Assembly (NCBI GenBank): GCA_021234155.1
Contig: JAJEKV010000079.1
Coordinates: 859,395-923,394, forward strand
Direction of reading: 5' to 3'
DNA length: 64,000 bases
Origin: Isoetes taiwanensis
Lineage: Eukaryota > Streptophyta > Lycopodiopsida > Isoetales > Isoetaceae
Below are positions 11,431 to 23,929 of this stretch, piece by piece. Within the stretch, counting starts at the first letter, position 1. The number at the start of each line of letters is the position of its first letter. The position numbers and the translations under genes were made by a program. The notes below the pieces were generated by a model, which made no database searches, was not told where the DNA came from, and saw only the letters and a list, made by a program, of their open reading frames with translations.

Positions 11431-12830
11431 TCTTGGTTTACCAAGATTGAGCATTGACCATTTTCCAGTAGTACTAACAGTCCTAGATATTCAGTCTTGG
11501 ACCTAAAATTCCAAGCAAGAACCTCAAATAATAGGAGATTTTTTTTTCCATGATAGAATAAGGAGCTAGGTAGGAATAAATACAAATTGTAGAATAAAAT
11601 TTTATAAAAAAATTAGAAATTCAGGCCATAATCAATATGACCACTCTAGACATGCGCCTGGCACGCATCCAAAAAGCTTGGATTGTTTCCTGGCACATGC
11701 TTAAAGGAAGACATAAAATTATTCTGATAAGGTAAGCAAGCTTAAAACAAAAAAGTAAGCTAGGAAAACTTAGCAACACTTCAGGAAATTAAATAGGTAG
11801 GGATCAAAAAAATAGAGCCACCACTCCAAACATGCATCTAGAACACATCCAAAAAGCTCGAATTGCCTCCTGGCGCATGCTTGCTCGATCTTGGTCGAGC
11901 ATTGACTATTTTCCAGTAGTACTAACAGTCCTAGATATTCAGTCTTGTACCTAAAATTTCAAGCAAGGACCTTGAATAATGGAAGATTTTTTTTTTCCAT
12001 GATCGAATAAGGAGCTAGCTAGGAATAAATACAGATTGTAAAATAAAATTTTATAAAATTTAGAAATTCGAGCCATAATTGATATGACCACTCTAGGCAT
12101 GTGCCTGGGACGCATCCAAAAAACCTGGATTGTTTTCTGGCGCATGCTTAGAGGGGTGGACCCAGATTAACCAAGGTGAGTAAGACATAAAATTATTCTA
12201 ATAAGGTAAGCGAGCTTAAAACGAGAAAGTAAGCTAGGGAAACTTAGCAAAACAGGAAATTAAATAGGTAGGGACCAAAATAGAGTCACCACTCCAAACA
12301 TGTATCTGGAACACATCCGAAAAGCTCGAATTGCCTCCTGTCGCATGTTTGCTCGATCTTGGTCGAGCATTGACCATATTCCAGTAGTACTAACAGTCCT
12401 AGATGTTCAGTCTTGGACCTAAAATTTCAAGCAAGGACCTTGAATAATGGAAGATTTTTTTTTCCCCATGATCGAATAAGGAGCTAGCTAGGAATAAATA
12501 CAGATTGTAAAATAAAATTTTATAAAATTTAGAAATTTCCAGGACGCATCCAAAAAGCCTGGATTGTTTCCTGGCGCATGCTTAGAGGGGTGGACCCAGA
12601 TTGACCAAGGTGAGTAAGACATAAAATTATTCTAATAAGGTAAGCGAGCTTAAAACGAGAAAGTAAGCTAGAGAAGGTTAGCAAAACAGGAAATTAAATA
12701 GATAGCGATCAAAATAGAGTCACCACTCCAAACATGTATCTGGAACACATCCAAAAAGCCCGAATTACCTCCTGGCGCATGCATGCTAATCCAAAAAGCC
12801 CGAATTACCTCCTGGCGCATGCATGCTAAG
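11431..12830 (+). repeat. Tandem triplication of gypsy family A leader, about 450 bp units
   Basis: Three head-to-tail copies, aligned on GCATTGACCATTTTCCAG at about 11451, 11899 and 12367 (periods about 448 and 468). The first part of each unit matches the sequence just inside the LTR at 48797 (minus strand), i.e. the 5' untranslated leader next to the primer-binding site. Each unit also holds two related blocks of the type CACTCCAAACATG plus CTCCTGGCGCATGC. Copy 3 has an internal deletion of about 50 bp. A 43-bp piece is repeated again at 12786-12828. No open frame of note. Confidence 0.85.
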
Positions 12831-13140
12831 AGGGATTAACCATCGAGTTTCCTTTTTAGTTGATTTTTTTTTTTTTTGTTGTAATTGAGAGATTTGAACG
12901 TCTAACCTTTTGGCAACAAGTCTATCCTTTTGGCAACAAGTCTATGACCTTATCAACATGCCAATGACCAATATGCCAAGAGCATCGTGAAGGCACTTAA
13001 TTGATTTTTATTTTTATATATACAATATGGGATAGTTTTAAAGTAAAGGAATTTGAACCCTTGACTGTACTTACTATTTGAGCTAGTGTAATAATGGCGT
13101 ATTCTTTTATGCGCGCTAACCTATCATGTATCACTTTCTT

Positions 13141-13442
13141 TTAAGATAACCTTCAATGTGATCAATTATCATTGTTGTGCCGATGCCTTCCATCTGGTGT
13201 ATTGAGTTATGATGGACATTGCAATTAATATATCTATATCAGAATGAATGGATATTTAAAGCCCTGATTAATTGGCTTGAGGGAAAAAAATTTAAGATAA
13301 CCTTCAATGTGATCAATTATCATTGTTGTGCCGATGCCTTCCACCTGGTGTATTGAGTTATGATGGACATTGCAATTAATATATCTATATCAGAATGAAT
13401 GGATATTTAAAGCCCTGATTAATTGGCTTGAGGGAAAAAATT
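13141..13442 (+). repeat. Perfect-length 151-bp tandem duplication
   Basis: 13141-13291 and 13292-13442 are nearly identical (one C/T difference seen at CCATCTGG versus CCACCTGG). Non-coding and AT-rich, so a recent duplication. Confidence 0.95.
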
Positions 13443-13449
13443 TTGTGTA

Positions 13450-16400
13450 TCAACCAATCCTAAACAATAATATGTATCAATTGTATTAAGATCTGTTAAG
13501 TGTACGCAGACTATAATATTTTATAACTGTACACATAAAAATGAATCATATTAGGACTGACCATTAGGACTGAGAAATATAAGTTATAAGTATATTTAAA
13601 TGGCTTCTAAGTAAGTTTTTATGTTGTACGCATACCTTATTTTGAAGCAAATGGTCAAATTCATCCCAAATGAACTCTGAGCACTTCAAACATGCGCAGG
13701 GAGCAGATCTGAGATTTTTGGATTGCCTTATGCTCAGAGAGGTCGACCCTAGTTCATCCACTTAATTACACAAAAATCAGAAAAAGGAAGGTAAATTTAT
13801 GCCCTACACATCGAATTAGAGCAAGAATATGCCCTCACTCCTCCAATTTGCCACCATCTGGAACCCTAACAAGTGCCGATCACTCCAACTATGCGTAGAT
13901 AGCACATCTAGATGTTTGGTTGCCTCCTGGCGCATGCTCAGAGGAGTCAAAACTTTGAACCTCCAAATTGACTGAAATTTGTTACAATAGGACTATTAGA
14001 TATCGAGAACTTAGTATGACCTCAAAATAGTCTAATAATATCAAACCATGCCTTAAAATGACCCGTGTCCCAAATCCTAAAGTTTTCAAATTAGGATTTG
14101 TCTATCTACACATATATAAGTGAGTTACAAATTTCTATTTTCTATTTTTGTCGTGGGTATTTTTTTTTTACTTAATCGATTTGTTGGTTTTGTTGCCACG
14201 TTTTTTGTATAGCCTTATCTAATCCGGTCGAACTCCAGTCTGATGTGTCCACAAGCTAAGCTATGCTATGGCGATTGTATAATCCCACGTCCACAAGCTA
14301 AGCTATGCTATGGCGGTGTATAATCCCCTTATCCACAAACTATGGCGGTGGATAGTCTGCGTGCGGTGTCTGGTTATTTGGCCTTGGCGCTTTGTATATA
14401 ACTTCGATAGATCACCTATAAGCGAAAAATTCTAAAAGCGTACTTTCCGGTTTGCTGCGCATCAGTCCGATTATTAGCCAAGTTTTGTAAGTTTTTGTGC
14501 ATCTATCTGTTTTCTATCTATAAGTTTTCTTGCATCAATCCGATTATATACCCTCTGTCTTCCGGCGATCGGACCGCTACCTATTTTTTTTGTGAAAGAA
14601 GAGCACGCATGCAAGCGAGTTTTAACGGCTTTCCTCTAGTTTTCTCTCAAACATTCCGGTTTGAACCCGAGAAAATAGCCTTACGCAAAATGCTACGTTT
14701 TTAACACCAGCCCATGATGCGTAAGAAGATTACGATATGATCGTAAGCTCTAATCTGTTTCTAGCCCCTGTTCCTTTGATTGGAGGTCGGATCCCTTTTC
14801 TAGCCCTAAATCCACTGTTTCTAAGCTAATTCTTCTCGATCCTCTGCTATCTCCGAATGATCCATCACGTTCTTATTTGTGGTAGAAATGGGACACGGAT
14901 TTCTCCGGGCTTTGGTGCAAAAAGCCCATAGAATACCCTAACTACAGCCAAAGGGTATGGCTGAGCTTGGACAAGAGTGGGATTAGCTCATCGCCAGATG
15001 GTCGTGTCCTTGAAGGGCCAGACTCCATTATCCATCTTGCTGGTCTCTTTAGAAATGCAAGTAAACATATTAGTGGAATGTAATCAAGAGGATGAATATA
15101 GTTTTCTCTACCTGTGATATAAAGTCGGAATGAAAAAACCATGCCTTTAGCCTCTCAAAGTAGTAATCTTTGGATTCAAAGGGCGATGTTGGCACCAAAA
15201 GGAGCCTTACAGTGCGCTACTATTGCGTGGGAGATGAATCTTTGAAAAGCGTGTTGTACGAGGAGAATCAAAACGAAAACCACGAGGTGGTAACCCTCTA
15301 GATTCTAATTCCAACACGGAAATTTTTGTCCCATAGAGCTCAATTAGCCCACCAGAGCATGTTTTGCGGAGAATATCTTGGGTATAGCTACCACCAATGC
15401 AAGTCTTTGCATTGAGCAATTCTTTGTTTAAGCTTCCCATTTCTCTGCTTTCGCTTCAATCCATCTCCACAAACTTCACCTTGATCCGATTTCCACCCGG
15501 CACCTATGCAAAAGCAATAACCCAAGATATGGAAAATTTGCGGCCGGACCTTCATCCCTCCCGATTATGCGCTCTTTGATGCCAAAATGAATGCTTTCGG
15601 CCATGGCGGCAAGTAGCTATGGCGGCGGCATCAACAACGCTCTCTGCGCCCGGGCCGCCAATTTTGAAAATAAAAGGCGTCTTGCCACCTCATCCACAAC
15701 ATTTAATATGGGCTTATTAATCAGCGGTCTAGATTATATGCCCTAGTTTCAACGGCTAAGATAGCATGCTCCAATTTTGCCATCTTTCTTTATCACCCAT
15801 CATCGACTATAATTTCACACGCCCCTCAAATCGGACGGTTGCTTTCGGATGTGGGTTATGCCCCATGTATTCCCATAAATGCCCACATGGAGATCCCACG
15901 ACCTAAGACTTCGCCTCCAAAATTAAATGCTCTTGAATACTATATACTATTTGCCACATCATAGTTGGCATTAATAAGATTGCATTAATAAGATTAATAA
16001 TGGTTAGACTTTTTAAATAACGGTTTAGATTAAATGCCCTAACTTGAAGGGCATAGATCGAACAGGCCTCCAGATTAGATTTTGCTTAAACCGGCAAAAT
16101 GCCGTGCTTTGTTGGTACTTACCGGATTTTTCAGAAAATATCCTCTAATTTGCCGGATTTAACAAGGATTTTACTAAATTTTGACCGGAAATTTTCCGGC
16201 ATCTATTAAAGAAACTGGATTTTAACAACTTCAACCGGAAATTCTGGGGAGGAACCCCCCTAATCTGGAGCCCTGGATCGAATGCCCCAAAAATTACACC
16301 TTCCTTGAATTTTCCCAAAACAAATGGATGGCTAGGATTTCTCCGATGTCATATGCATTATTAGCTTGGCCATTTGATTAATTCCAGCACGTTGTCTCCT

Positions 16401-17090
16401 TCGAAACAATTATATTAAAATTTAGTGAATATGGTTTAAGATAATAGTTTTTGGAATATAATGTTGCACCATGCAATCATTTAGTCAGTCGAGAGTAGAT
16501 TTAAGATACGATATTGCCAAAAAAAAAAAAATGATCACGATAAAGACAACCAAAATCAAAATTCAATCCTTAAAAGTCCATGGTCTTTGCTTGAGTGCCT
16601 AAGTTTGCATTTCTCTATTCATGCAAAATCTAGATTAATTTTTAGAATTTTTAATAGAAGACTTACTTTTAATACTTGACTAGCCTTCTTGGTATCTGGC
16701 GATTGGGTTTTCTAGAGCAACCCTCGCCAACCCTAAACTTCCTCCTTAGTTGTTCTTCTATGCTCCGCGACACAAATGGAGATGTAGAGAGGTCTAAGGT
16801 GGATGTAAACGAGAAATAGTAGGGGAAAGGGATGCATAATAAGAGATGTTAGAAAAGTTTAGAATTTTGAATTCCATTCATATTATGCTCAATTGTAGCT
16901 AACACTATAATGCACGCGTGTTCTCATCAATCCTTTGTGTTTTTGTCTTGAGAAAATATCTTCGTGTTGGAAAGACAACACAATCAAAGCGGTATCAAGT
17001 GAGTTACTATCCCATATTGTTTTTATTTAACTTCAAAGAGTTGGTACTTCAATATTCCATCTGTCAAATAGGAATTACCTAAAGTAAACA
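13450..17090. other. AT-rich non-coding stretch with repeat debris
   Basis: No gene recognised. More single copies of the CTCCTGGCGCATGC block lie at about 13685-13745 and 13880-13945. A 40-bp sequence around CCACAAGCTAAGCTATGC is tandemly duplicated at 14249-14328, with a third partial copy to 14356. Open frames at 14495-14704, 14942-15142 and 15207-15440 have no recognisable motif. A CGGTCTAGATTATATGCCC block at 15735 recurs diverged at 16020. Confidence 0.4.
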
Positions 17091-17094
17091 ATCA

Positions 17095-20000
17095 TGAATG
17101 ATAGTGATAGAAATTAAGCACAAAGAGATCTAGTTGAGAGATATAGAGAAACAAAACGAGGAGAGAGAAGCGGTATACAAATTTGACCGAGGATGATAGG
17201 GAGAGGATCGAGAAAAGAACTAGAGGCGTGCAAGACAACGTCGACCTAGAATAATAGAAGAAAAAAATCTGAGAACACATAGGGGTACAGCTTGGGTAAA
17301 CAAGATAATAGTACCACTTTGAATAGTTTGATCGAAGAGTGTAACTTAGATTTGGCTAAAGAGAGTATGCAAAGAATACAATCTAAAAGAAGGGAGCGTT
17401 ATGCCAACTTACGAGGAAGAGGATAGAGAAATATCGTCAAATAGAAAGAGAATCCTTCTGTGAACCTATCCAGAGGAGGATAGGGACGGGATCTGACGTA
17501 GAAGAGTAGAACGCTATATAAACTTATCTCTGGAGGATAGAGACATGATCTGACGAATAGACAAAGAACGCATATACAAAGCTAGCGAGGATAGACTTAT
17601 AGAGAGCTCCATTGTAGATAACGGTCCCTAGTTGCAAATGATGGAAATGTAGCGAAAGAGAACGAAGTTGTATGAATCAATGTAGGTATTCAAAACCCGA
17701 AGAAAATATGCATCAGCTAAATCAATTAATTATGGAGCCAACCCATGGTGAGCCATCTATTGTCTCTCCTATTAGAAACTCTCAAAGCGGCTTGAAAACC
17801 CATTGGTACGTGAGAAATATTAAGCAAAGAGCAAAGAGAGCGTGCAAGGATATTGCATTCTACTTTCGGGTTGGAGAAAAGCAATTAGAGGCTATTTGCT
17901 TTCGGTTTCAAATGTAGAAATGCACGTGAACAAAGGTTAGTCTACAATCACAAACTCTTGAGATTTTGGACTCAAACTGCTCAAACATGAATACGATCGC
18001 ACACCTAATGAAGAAGGTCCAATGATTAGAGGAGAAAAGTCCTTCCAGCACATTGGCGAGACTTGTGCACATCGCATGAACTTGACAATGAATCGTACAT
18101 ATGCTATGTGTATATGGAATAAGAGATGCACTTATTGTCAAATTCCATTGTTAAATGTTGAAAGAAATGGCTTACATTGTAATGAAGGAAGATGGCTATT
18201 GCCGCCATTGCCTCCTATTCTGCAGACACTATATGATCTCTATAACATACCAGAATTTGCAAAACTAGCAAAGAAAGGTGAATAGATTATTACGCTTTAG
18301 TGTATTTGGAGTAAGTGGTAAATTTGTAGATTTAGATTTTCCTTCATCCGTAACCATAACAGGTCGAACATATCATCGACTAAGCCCTAGTGGAGAAACC
18401 GGCCATCAATACATTGGTACATATATGATGAGTCGAGAGAGGTACACACAAGGCTTCGAGCTCAAAGCGTGCCATTTCAATGGATCGGTATCGTGGGTTC
18501 AGTTCTTGATCAAGTAAATCCCTTTATTGAAAAACCTTGAGCGATGGGAAGCATCGCATGCCGTCGCATATATAAGCGTACAAGGAGCACAGCTGCTAGT
18601 GATGATATCGCGACTATGCGTGGATGTTAACAATACGGTGACATTGCACCTAGAGTAGCTGGTTTTGGGTGCGAAACGAAGGTGAACCAACCTTTGTGAA
18701 CATACTTGATCCTATGTATGAGCCATTGCAATATCCTCTCATATTCCGCATGGTACAATTGGTTGGGGACTTCGGGAGCGAACATGGTCTTACACAATTG
18801 CAATGAGTGCAGGACCAGTTGCTACATGAAGACCGATTCATCAACTTGGTGCGTCTATGTGGGGAATACTTGGTAGATATGTACTCAATAGTCGAGGATG
18901 CTTTCGATTGAACTACTTTAGAACCTTAGGCATTTAGCAATAGAAGAATACAATATGGCGAGGATTATTGGGCGAAAAATGGCGACCGAAGCCCGGCGTT
19001 GTCTTGCCATGCGTCCTTTTTAGGAAAACCAACGATGGTGTTACTGTTCGGATTCTTGATGCATTAGCTCTATCTAGAGCCAAAGGGCATCAACTTTGTT
19101 TATCACTATGGCGACAAAATCTTGATTGGCACGAAATAAAGGACCTGCGAGAATTTGGACGAGAATGCATCGGATGTCCCTATGATTGTGGTTCGTTGTT
19201 TCCGTGGAAGATTACAGCGATTAAAAGAGCTCCTTCATAAGTTTTTTCAGCGGATATCATATGTAATAAACTGTCATAGAATTTCAAAAGCGTGGATTGC
19301 CCCATTCCCACCTCGTCCTGCCGACCAGGGCACGAGATACTGTTGAGTGCATCGATGAGATTATCTCCGCCCGAATTACACCCCAGATCCGGTCCTTGAG
19401 GGGCAAGTTCAAAAATTTATGATTCATAAGCATACTCATAGATGCTTTCGTGGGATGGCTGTAACTGTTACTACAAATATCAGAAGGATATCACTCCAAC
19501 GACATATCTCGACTCAAAGGGTTATGTCCGGTATAGGAGAAAGAACTATAGATGATGTATGGGTGGTGCCATATAATGCATTCTGCTCCATGAATTGGAT
19601 TGCCACATTATGGTGGATATAGCATCTACGGTACATATATTCTCATATCTTTATGGATACATATATAAAAAGGATTGACGGCTGGCGACTTTTCGAGTTA
19701 CCCAAGAAGGGCATTAGGTCATTCATACCGTCGTCATTAAGCAATCAGCATGAAGAACACCTGCGGCTTCGTCGAAAACAATCTTTTGAAGGAGAGTGTG
19801 TCACGGGTCAACCATCGATGCGAAGAGTACCATAAATGGGTCATCGAGAGAACATTTCATCGATCAAGTTCTAAAAGACCTCCCAAGGATGACATACGAG
19901 GATTACTTGAGGGCCGCGGTATTTATCCCATAGCGGGCGGCATGGAGGACAATGTCCTATGATATAACTAATAAGTGTCCTGGCGTTAAATGTCTACCAT

Positions 20001-21330
20001 TACATCTACCAGCTGTCTAGCACCACGATCATTGTTAGATCGATACTTTTTCGTCCTTTAGATGCTAGGTTTGATACGTTCCGCGTACATTCAATATTAC
20101 GAACAACACACATTGATAGCGTTCAATTACGCCTTGGTAGGCGTGCACAGGAACTATGTAGAACAAGAATGAGAAGGATTAAGTGACCAATATAGTGAAG
20201 AAAAAAGTGAGGCAGCCAATAGTTTGTAGAATCGATTGCTATTGCCTCAGTGGGAGAGGCATTCTACTTGAGACAAATTTTCTTTGCGCACCTACACAAG
20301 GACATGGGATGAGCTAAAATGGTTAATGGACAACAATATGAAGCGTACCCGACAAAGGCTGCCGCCCGAGAAGGGTTGCTTCGCGGCACATAACGAGGCT
20401 ATATTAGTGATGGAAGAAGCTACTTCCTTATCATTGAGTCCCCTGCAGTACGGTTTCTTTTTGCCATGTTCTTGTTGGACCAAAGGTCCACAATTGAGCT
20501 ATGGAGCGGGTTCAAAGTACCAATGAGTGTTGACTGTTAGGCGAGTACCCAAATGATGAAACAATGCGCTTTTAATGAATCCCTTCATTTAATCAACAAC
20601 ATTCTAACACAACATAGTACCAACATCATGTCATTTGGTCTCCAAGCTGCATTAGTCGTCTTGGAAGAGATGTCATGCATGAATTGCGAAAATTTTCGAC
20701 CATGGGCCGGTACTTAGATGAAGTAATGCAAATGGCGAGCATAATGAAAAATGACCAGCGGAAGATATATAGTTTGGTTCGGGAATGGCTTGAATCCTAG
20801 AAAGCAACCAACCTTTGTTCATCGATGGAAAGGCCCGGTAAAAAACATTCCTTCTAAATTGCATATGCCTATTGATGCAGCGACAACCAAGGTATAGTTC
20901 TTCCATGCGATGCGGCGGCGTTAGAGGTCTCAATACCGGAGGACCGAACAGCCCACTCGTTGTTCCAAATCCCGTAGAAAAAAATAGCGGGGCTTCATTC
21001 AATGATAGAACATGATTACGGAGCGGGATCTGCTCATTGCGATAGGTCATAATCTGGGATGAATTTCCAATGGCCAATAAAGGCTGTCATAAAAGTACCC
21101 ATCATCTATTACAAGCGACTATCACGGGAACAATCTTCCCTTTGGAGGCAAGCATTTCATTGCTTCGGAGATTTTAGACAAGTCGGCGCTGTTGTAAAGG
21201 GAGGGAGAAATCACGACATATAATGCATCCATAAAATCCTCATCATTGTGGCAAACTTTTAGGTGTAATGAGATTGGAAGATTGGAAGAGCCGATCCGTA
21301 CTTAGAAATGACCACGAACTAATGCGTTTA
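17095..21330 (+). pseudogene. Decayed Helitron Rep/helicase (RepHel)
   Basis: Rolling-circle transposase of Helitrons: an HUH nuclease plus an SF1 helicase. The reading frame is broken by many frameshifts and stops, but the segments appear in the right order. 17100-17640: basic repeats such as RYTNLTEDDRERIEKRTR. 18090-18530: the N-terminal domain, with a CTYC pair, LPPLPPILQTLYDL and YHRLSPSGE. 19160-19330: DENASDVPMIVVRCFR, then the HUH motif EFQKRGLPHSHLVL with histidines at 19303-19311. 19555: DDVWVVPYNAF. 20240: GEAFYLRQIFF. 20930: EDRTAHSLFQIP. 21170-21240: GDFRQVGAVVKGG and DASIKSSSLW-like text. The Walker A region (about 20820-20860) is unreadable. Helitron termini (5' TC, 3' CTRRT) were not located. 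Clearly inactive. Confidence 0.88.
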
Positions 21331-22590
21331 AAATCGATCACATAGGAGAAAATTGGGAGGACCCGAAGCAGTCTCACTAGATATATTTAGAAGATAGCAT
21401 TGAATTTTTATATCCATGTGACATCTTTGCGAAATCAATTTCATGTAAGACCACGAAATACATTGTCGACAATTAACAAGAGTGTTGATAGCTTCAATGA
21501 TGCATTATTCTTGGTAGAGTTCTAGTCACGACAAATCGTATTATAGTCATGACCACATCAGAGCAAGATGAAATCATCTGCGACCACCCTTATGCAACCT
21601 CGATTTCCTTAATAACTTCACACATTCGGAATACCCAACCATGAGCTGAAGCTTAAAGTAGGGGCCATATGCGCATTATGAAGCGGTTGGATATGGAAAA
21701 GGTTTGGTAAAAAATCACGAGAGTTATGGTGGTGTCAATGCCGCATAAAAATTTGTCATGGTGAAGGTACTAGGCGAGGCATCAGGGGCGATGCATGTAC
21801 ATACCGATTTCAGGCGACTTTTTCTATCAACCCGAGAACCGGCCATGGACAATTCCTGGGCGACAATTGCCACTCCGTTTATCTTATTGACCACCTTCAA
21901 TAGGCCGCCCGGTGACATTGGATCGCGTTGTCATTGACCTACGTCTTGATGTATTTGCACATGGCGGTTATACCGGCGGCTTTACTGCATGCGGAAGAAA
22001 GCGCACTCATCCTCCTCTCACGGAGAACACATCGAGGCGTACCAAAAATATCGTCTATAAGGAGCTCCTCTGTTAATAAGGTACTTTTTAGCTCTTCTTT
22101 GTAGTGTTCACAAAGGATGATGTAGCGGTGTATCGTCGATGCAAGGAGTTAAACTTCAAGTAAGGTATGTCCTCACCTTTCATATGTATGGTATTATGCA
22201 GGTTTACAAAAGATGATGTAGCGATGTATGGAATCGCGCAAGGAGTTGAACTTTAAGTAAGGTATGTTCTTTGCCTTTCCACGGGTACCATGTGATGTGA
22301 TGATCCTCTTATCTCCGGACAAATTATGCGGAACAAATTAATAGCGTGTGTTTTCTCGGCGACTACTTAGACGGTATAGGCGACTTCTTCAGTCCTCTTC
22401 TATAGATGGCGCTATTCGAAAGTTATTAGATAAGGTATGCCAAAGACAAAAAAAAAAAAAAAAAGAAAAAAAATCCCTTCCACCCCATACCCATCACGAT
22501 AGATGGCGTGCTATCGATTACCATGGGATTCCCTCTCATTCATTTTTTTTTTGCTTTGAGAATTGAAAAGAAATGCAACAAAGGAATAGA
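21331..22590 (+). other. Probable Helitron 3' remainder, unreadable
   Basis: Continues the decayed element without clear motifs; the minus-strand frame 21724-21918 is not a recognisable protein. A sequence of about 60 bp around GATGATGTAGCG is repeated at 22115-22160 and 22210-22260. An A-rich run of about 18 bases lies at 22446-22464. Confidence 0.3.
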
Positions 22591-22592
22591 AT

Positions 22593-22910
22593 AAATAGCC
22601 ATCGTGATGCCGACCTAGTGGTCAAGCTATTGGTAATAGGTGACCCTATCAAAACCCAAAACCCAGCGATTTGTCATTAGATGCAAAAAATAAATGAAAA
22701 GAACATCCATCAGTGGTAACGACCTAGTGGTCAAGCTATTGGTAATGGGTGACCCCCATCCAAAAACCATATCCCACCGGAGTCATCGGATGCAAAAATA
22801 AAATAAAATAAATGCCCATCAGCGGTAACTTGACCTAGTGGTCAAGCCGTCGGTAATGGGCAATCCCCACCTAGGCCCAAAACCCAGCTCGTCGTCATGG
22901 GATGCCAAAA
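22593..22910 (+). repeat. Three tandem units of about 110 bp
   Basis: Each unit has GACCTAGTGGTCAAGC, then GGTAATGGGTGACC-like text and AAAACCCAGC; starts of the block are at 22612, 22721 and 22832. The TAGTGGTCAAGC segment resembles a Pol III A-box, so these could be SINE heads, but this is only a resemblance. Confidence 0.6.
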
Positions 22911-22934
22911 GAAGAGATGTGACACACAATAATG

Positions 22935-23035
22935 GAAATCCATGGTAGTGGGTTATAGCACCTATCTATCCTCACGGGCACAAAACATCGGCAATAATGC
23001 AGGTTCAACTCCTGCATGTTCTCTCGCACCTCAAG
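22935..23035 (+). ncRNA. tRNA-like sequence, possible tRNA-derived SINE head
   Basis: GCAGGTTCAACTCCTGC forms a perfect 5-bp T-stem with a 7-base TTCAACT loop (B-box). About 45 bp upstream GTAGTGGGTTATAGCAC resembles a D-arm/A-box. A matching acceptor stem is not visible, so this is not a functional tRNA gene; a tRNA-derived SINE fragment is the best guess. Confidence 0.3.
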
Positions 23036-23040
23036 CATGT

Positions 23041-23140
23041 GCAAAACTGAGATCTATTCGACTTATCTCAAAAGTTCTTTTGCATCGTGTGCAGAACTGA
23101 GATCTATTCGACTTATCTCAAAAGTTCTTTTGCATCGGGT
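23041..23140 (+). repeat. 50-bp tandem duplication
   Basis: 23041-23090 and 23091-23140 are nearly identical, centred on CTGAGATCTATTCGACTTAT. Non-coding. Confidence 0.9.
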
Positions 23141-23157
23141 TGGACAAAAGAAATGTT

Positions 23158-23179
23158 CGCGGCGGCCTTGGCCGCCGCG
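23158..23179. repeat. Perfect GC-rich hairpin, 10-bp arms
   Basis: CGCGGCGGCC and its exact complement are separated by only TT, within wider AT arms (AAGAAAT before, ATTTCTT after). Helitrons carry such a hairpin near the 3' end, but the expected CTRRT end is not seen in the next 60 bases. A related GCGGCCTTGGCCGC palindrome lies at about 34439-34452. Confidence 0.7.
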
Positions 23180-23929
23180 ATAAATTTCTTGTACTTATAA
23201 GCATACTCCAATTAGGACTTCATAAGTCTTGCTCTCAGCTCGAAGCCGATTCCTTACTCCTAGACAGAATTGCACAAGAACACTGCTTTGTTATAGTCAT
23301 CTAGACCCTTAGCATAGCAACCCAAGCTCAAGTATTGATACATCACATTTGCTCATGCCAAAGAGGTAAACATTGACCTAATTTTATTATCTTTCCAACA
23401 GAGTTTAACTTAGCTGCCACATTGTCTGCCATTTCCTATTACTAGAACACCTAGAATGAATTACACCAAGAGCTAGAGTCTAGAGGTGCCCAAGTCACTT
23501 ATGTGAAGAGTATATTATCCCCCAAACTAACATTGGCTAGGATCTTAGAGCATATCCCAAACAACATGAAGGCTTTGTAAAACAAAGCTTAGCTCATGCC
23601 AGACTACATGTCGTGATGTCCATAGACTTTGAGGGCTATAGATATGCCTCCATTAATACTTCACGAGCCATCTTCCTTGCTTATAGAGCTCAGAACATTG
23701 TAGGTGGACCTTTCAACCAACCGTTTGGCCTGAGTCCTTAAATCCTAGAATAGATGAGTGCCTGCTTTGAAATACGAGGCCAGAGCCATAGAAGAGCAAG
23801 AAGAAGTAGTATATTAACTCTTAGACAACACTGAAGACCCAGTAACATACTGACGGACGAAGAGAGAAGGCTGAAAATGCAGATCCAAGAGAAGGAAGCA
23901 GAAAAGTAAGCACCTCTACCAACAAAACG

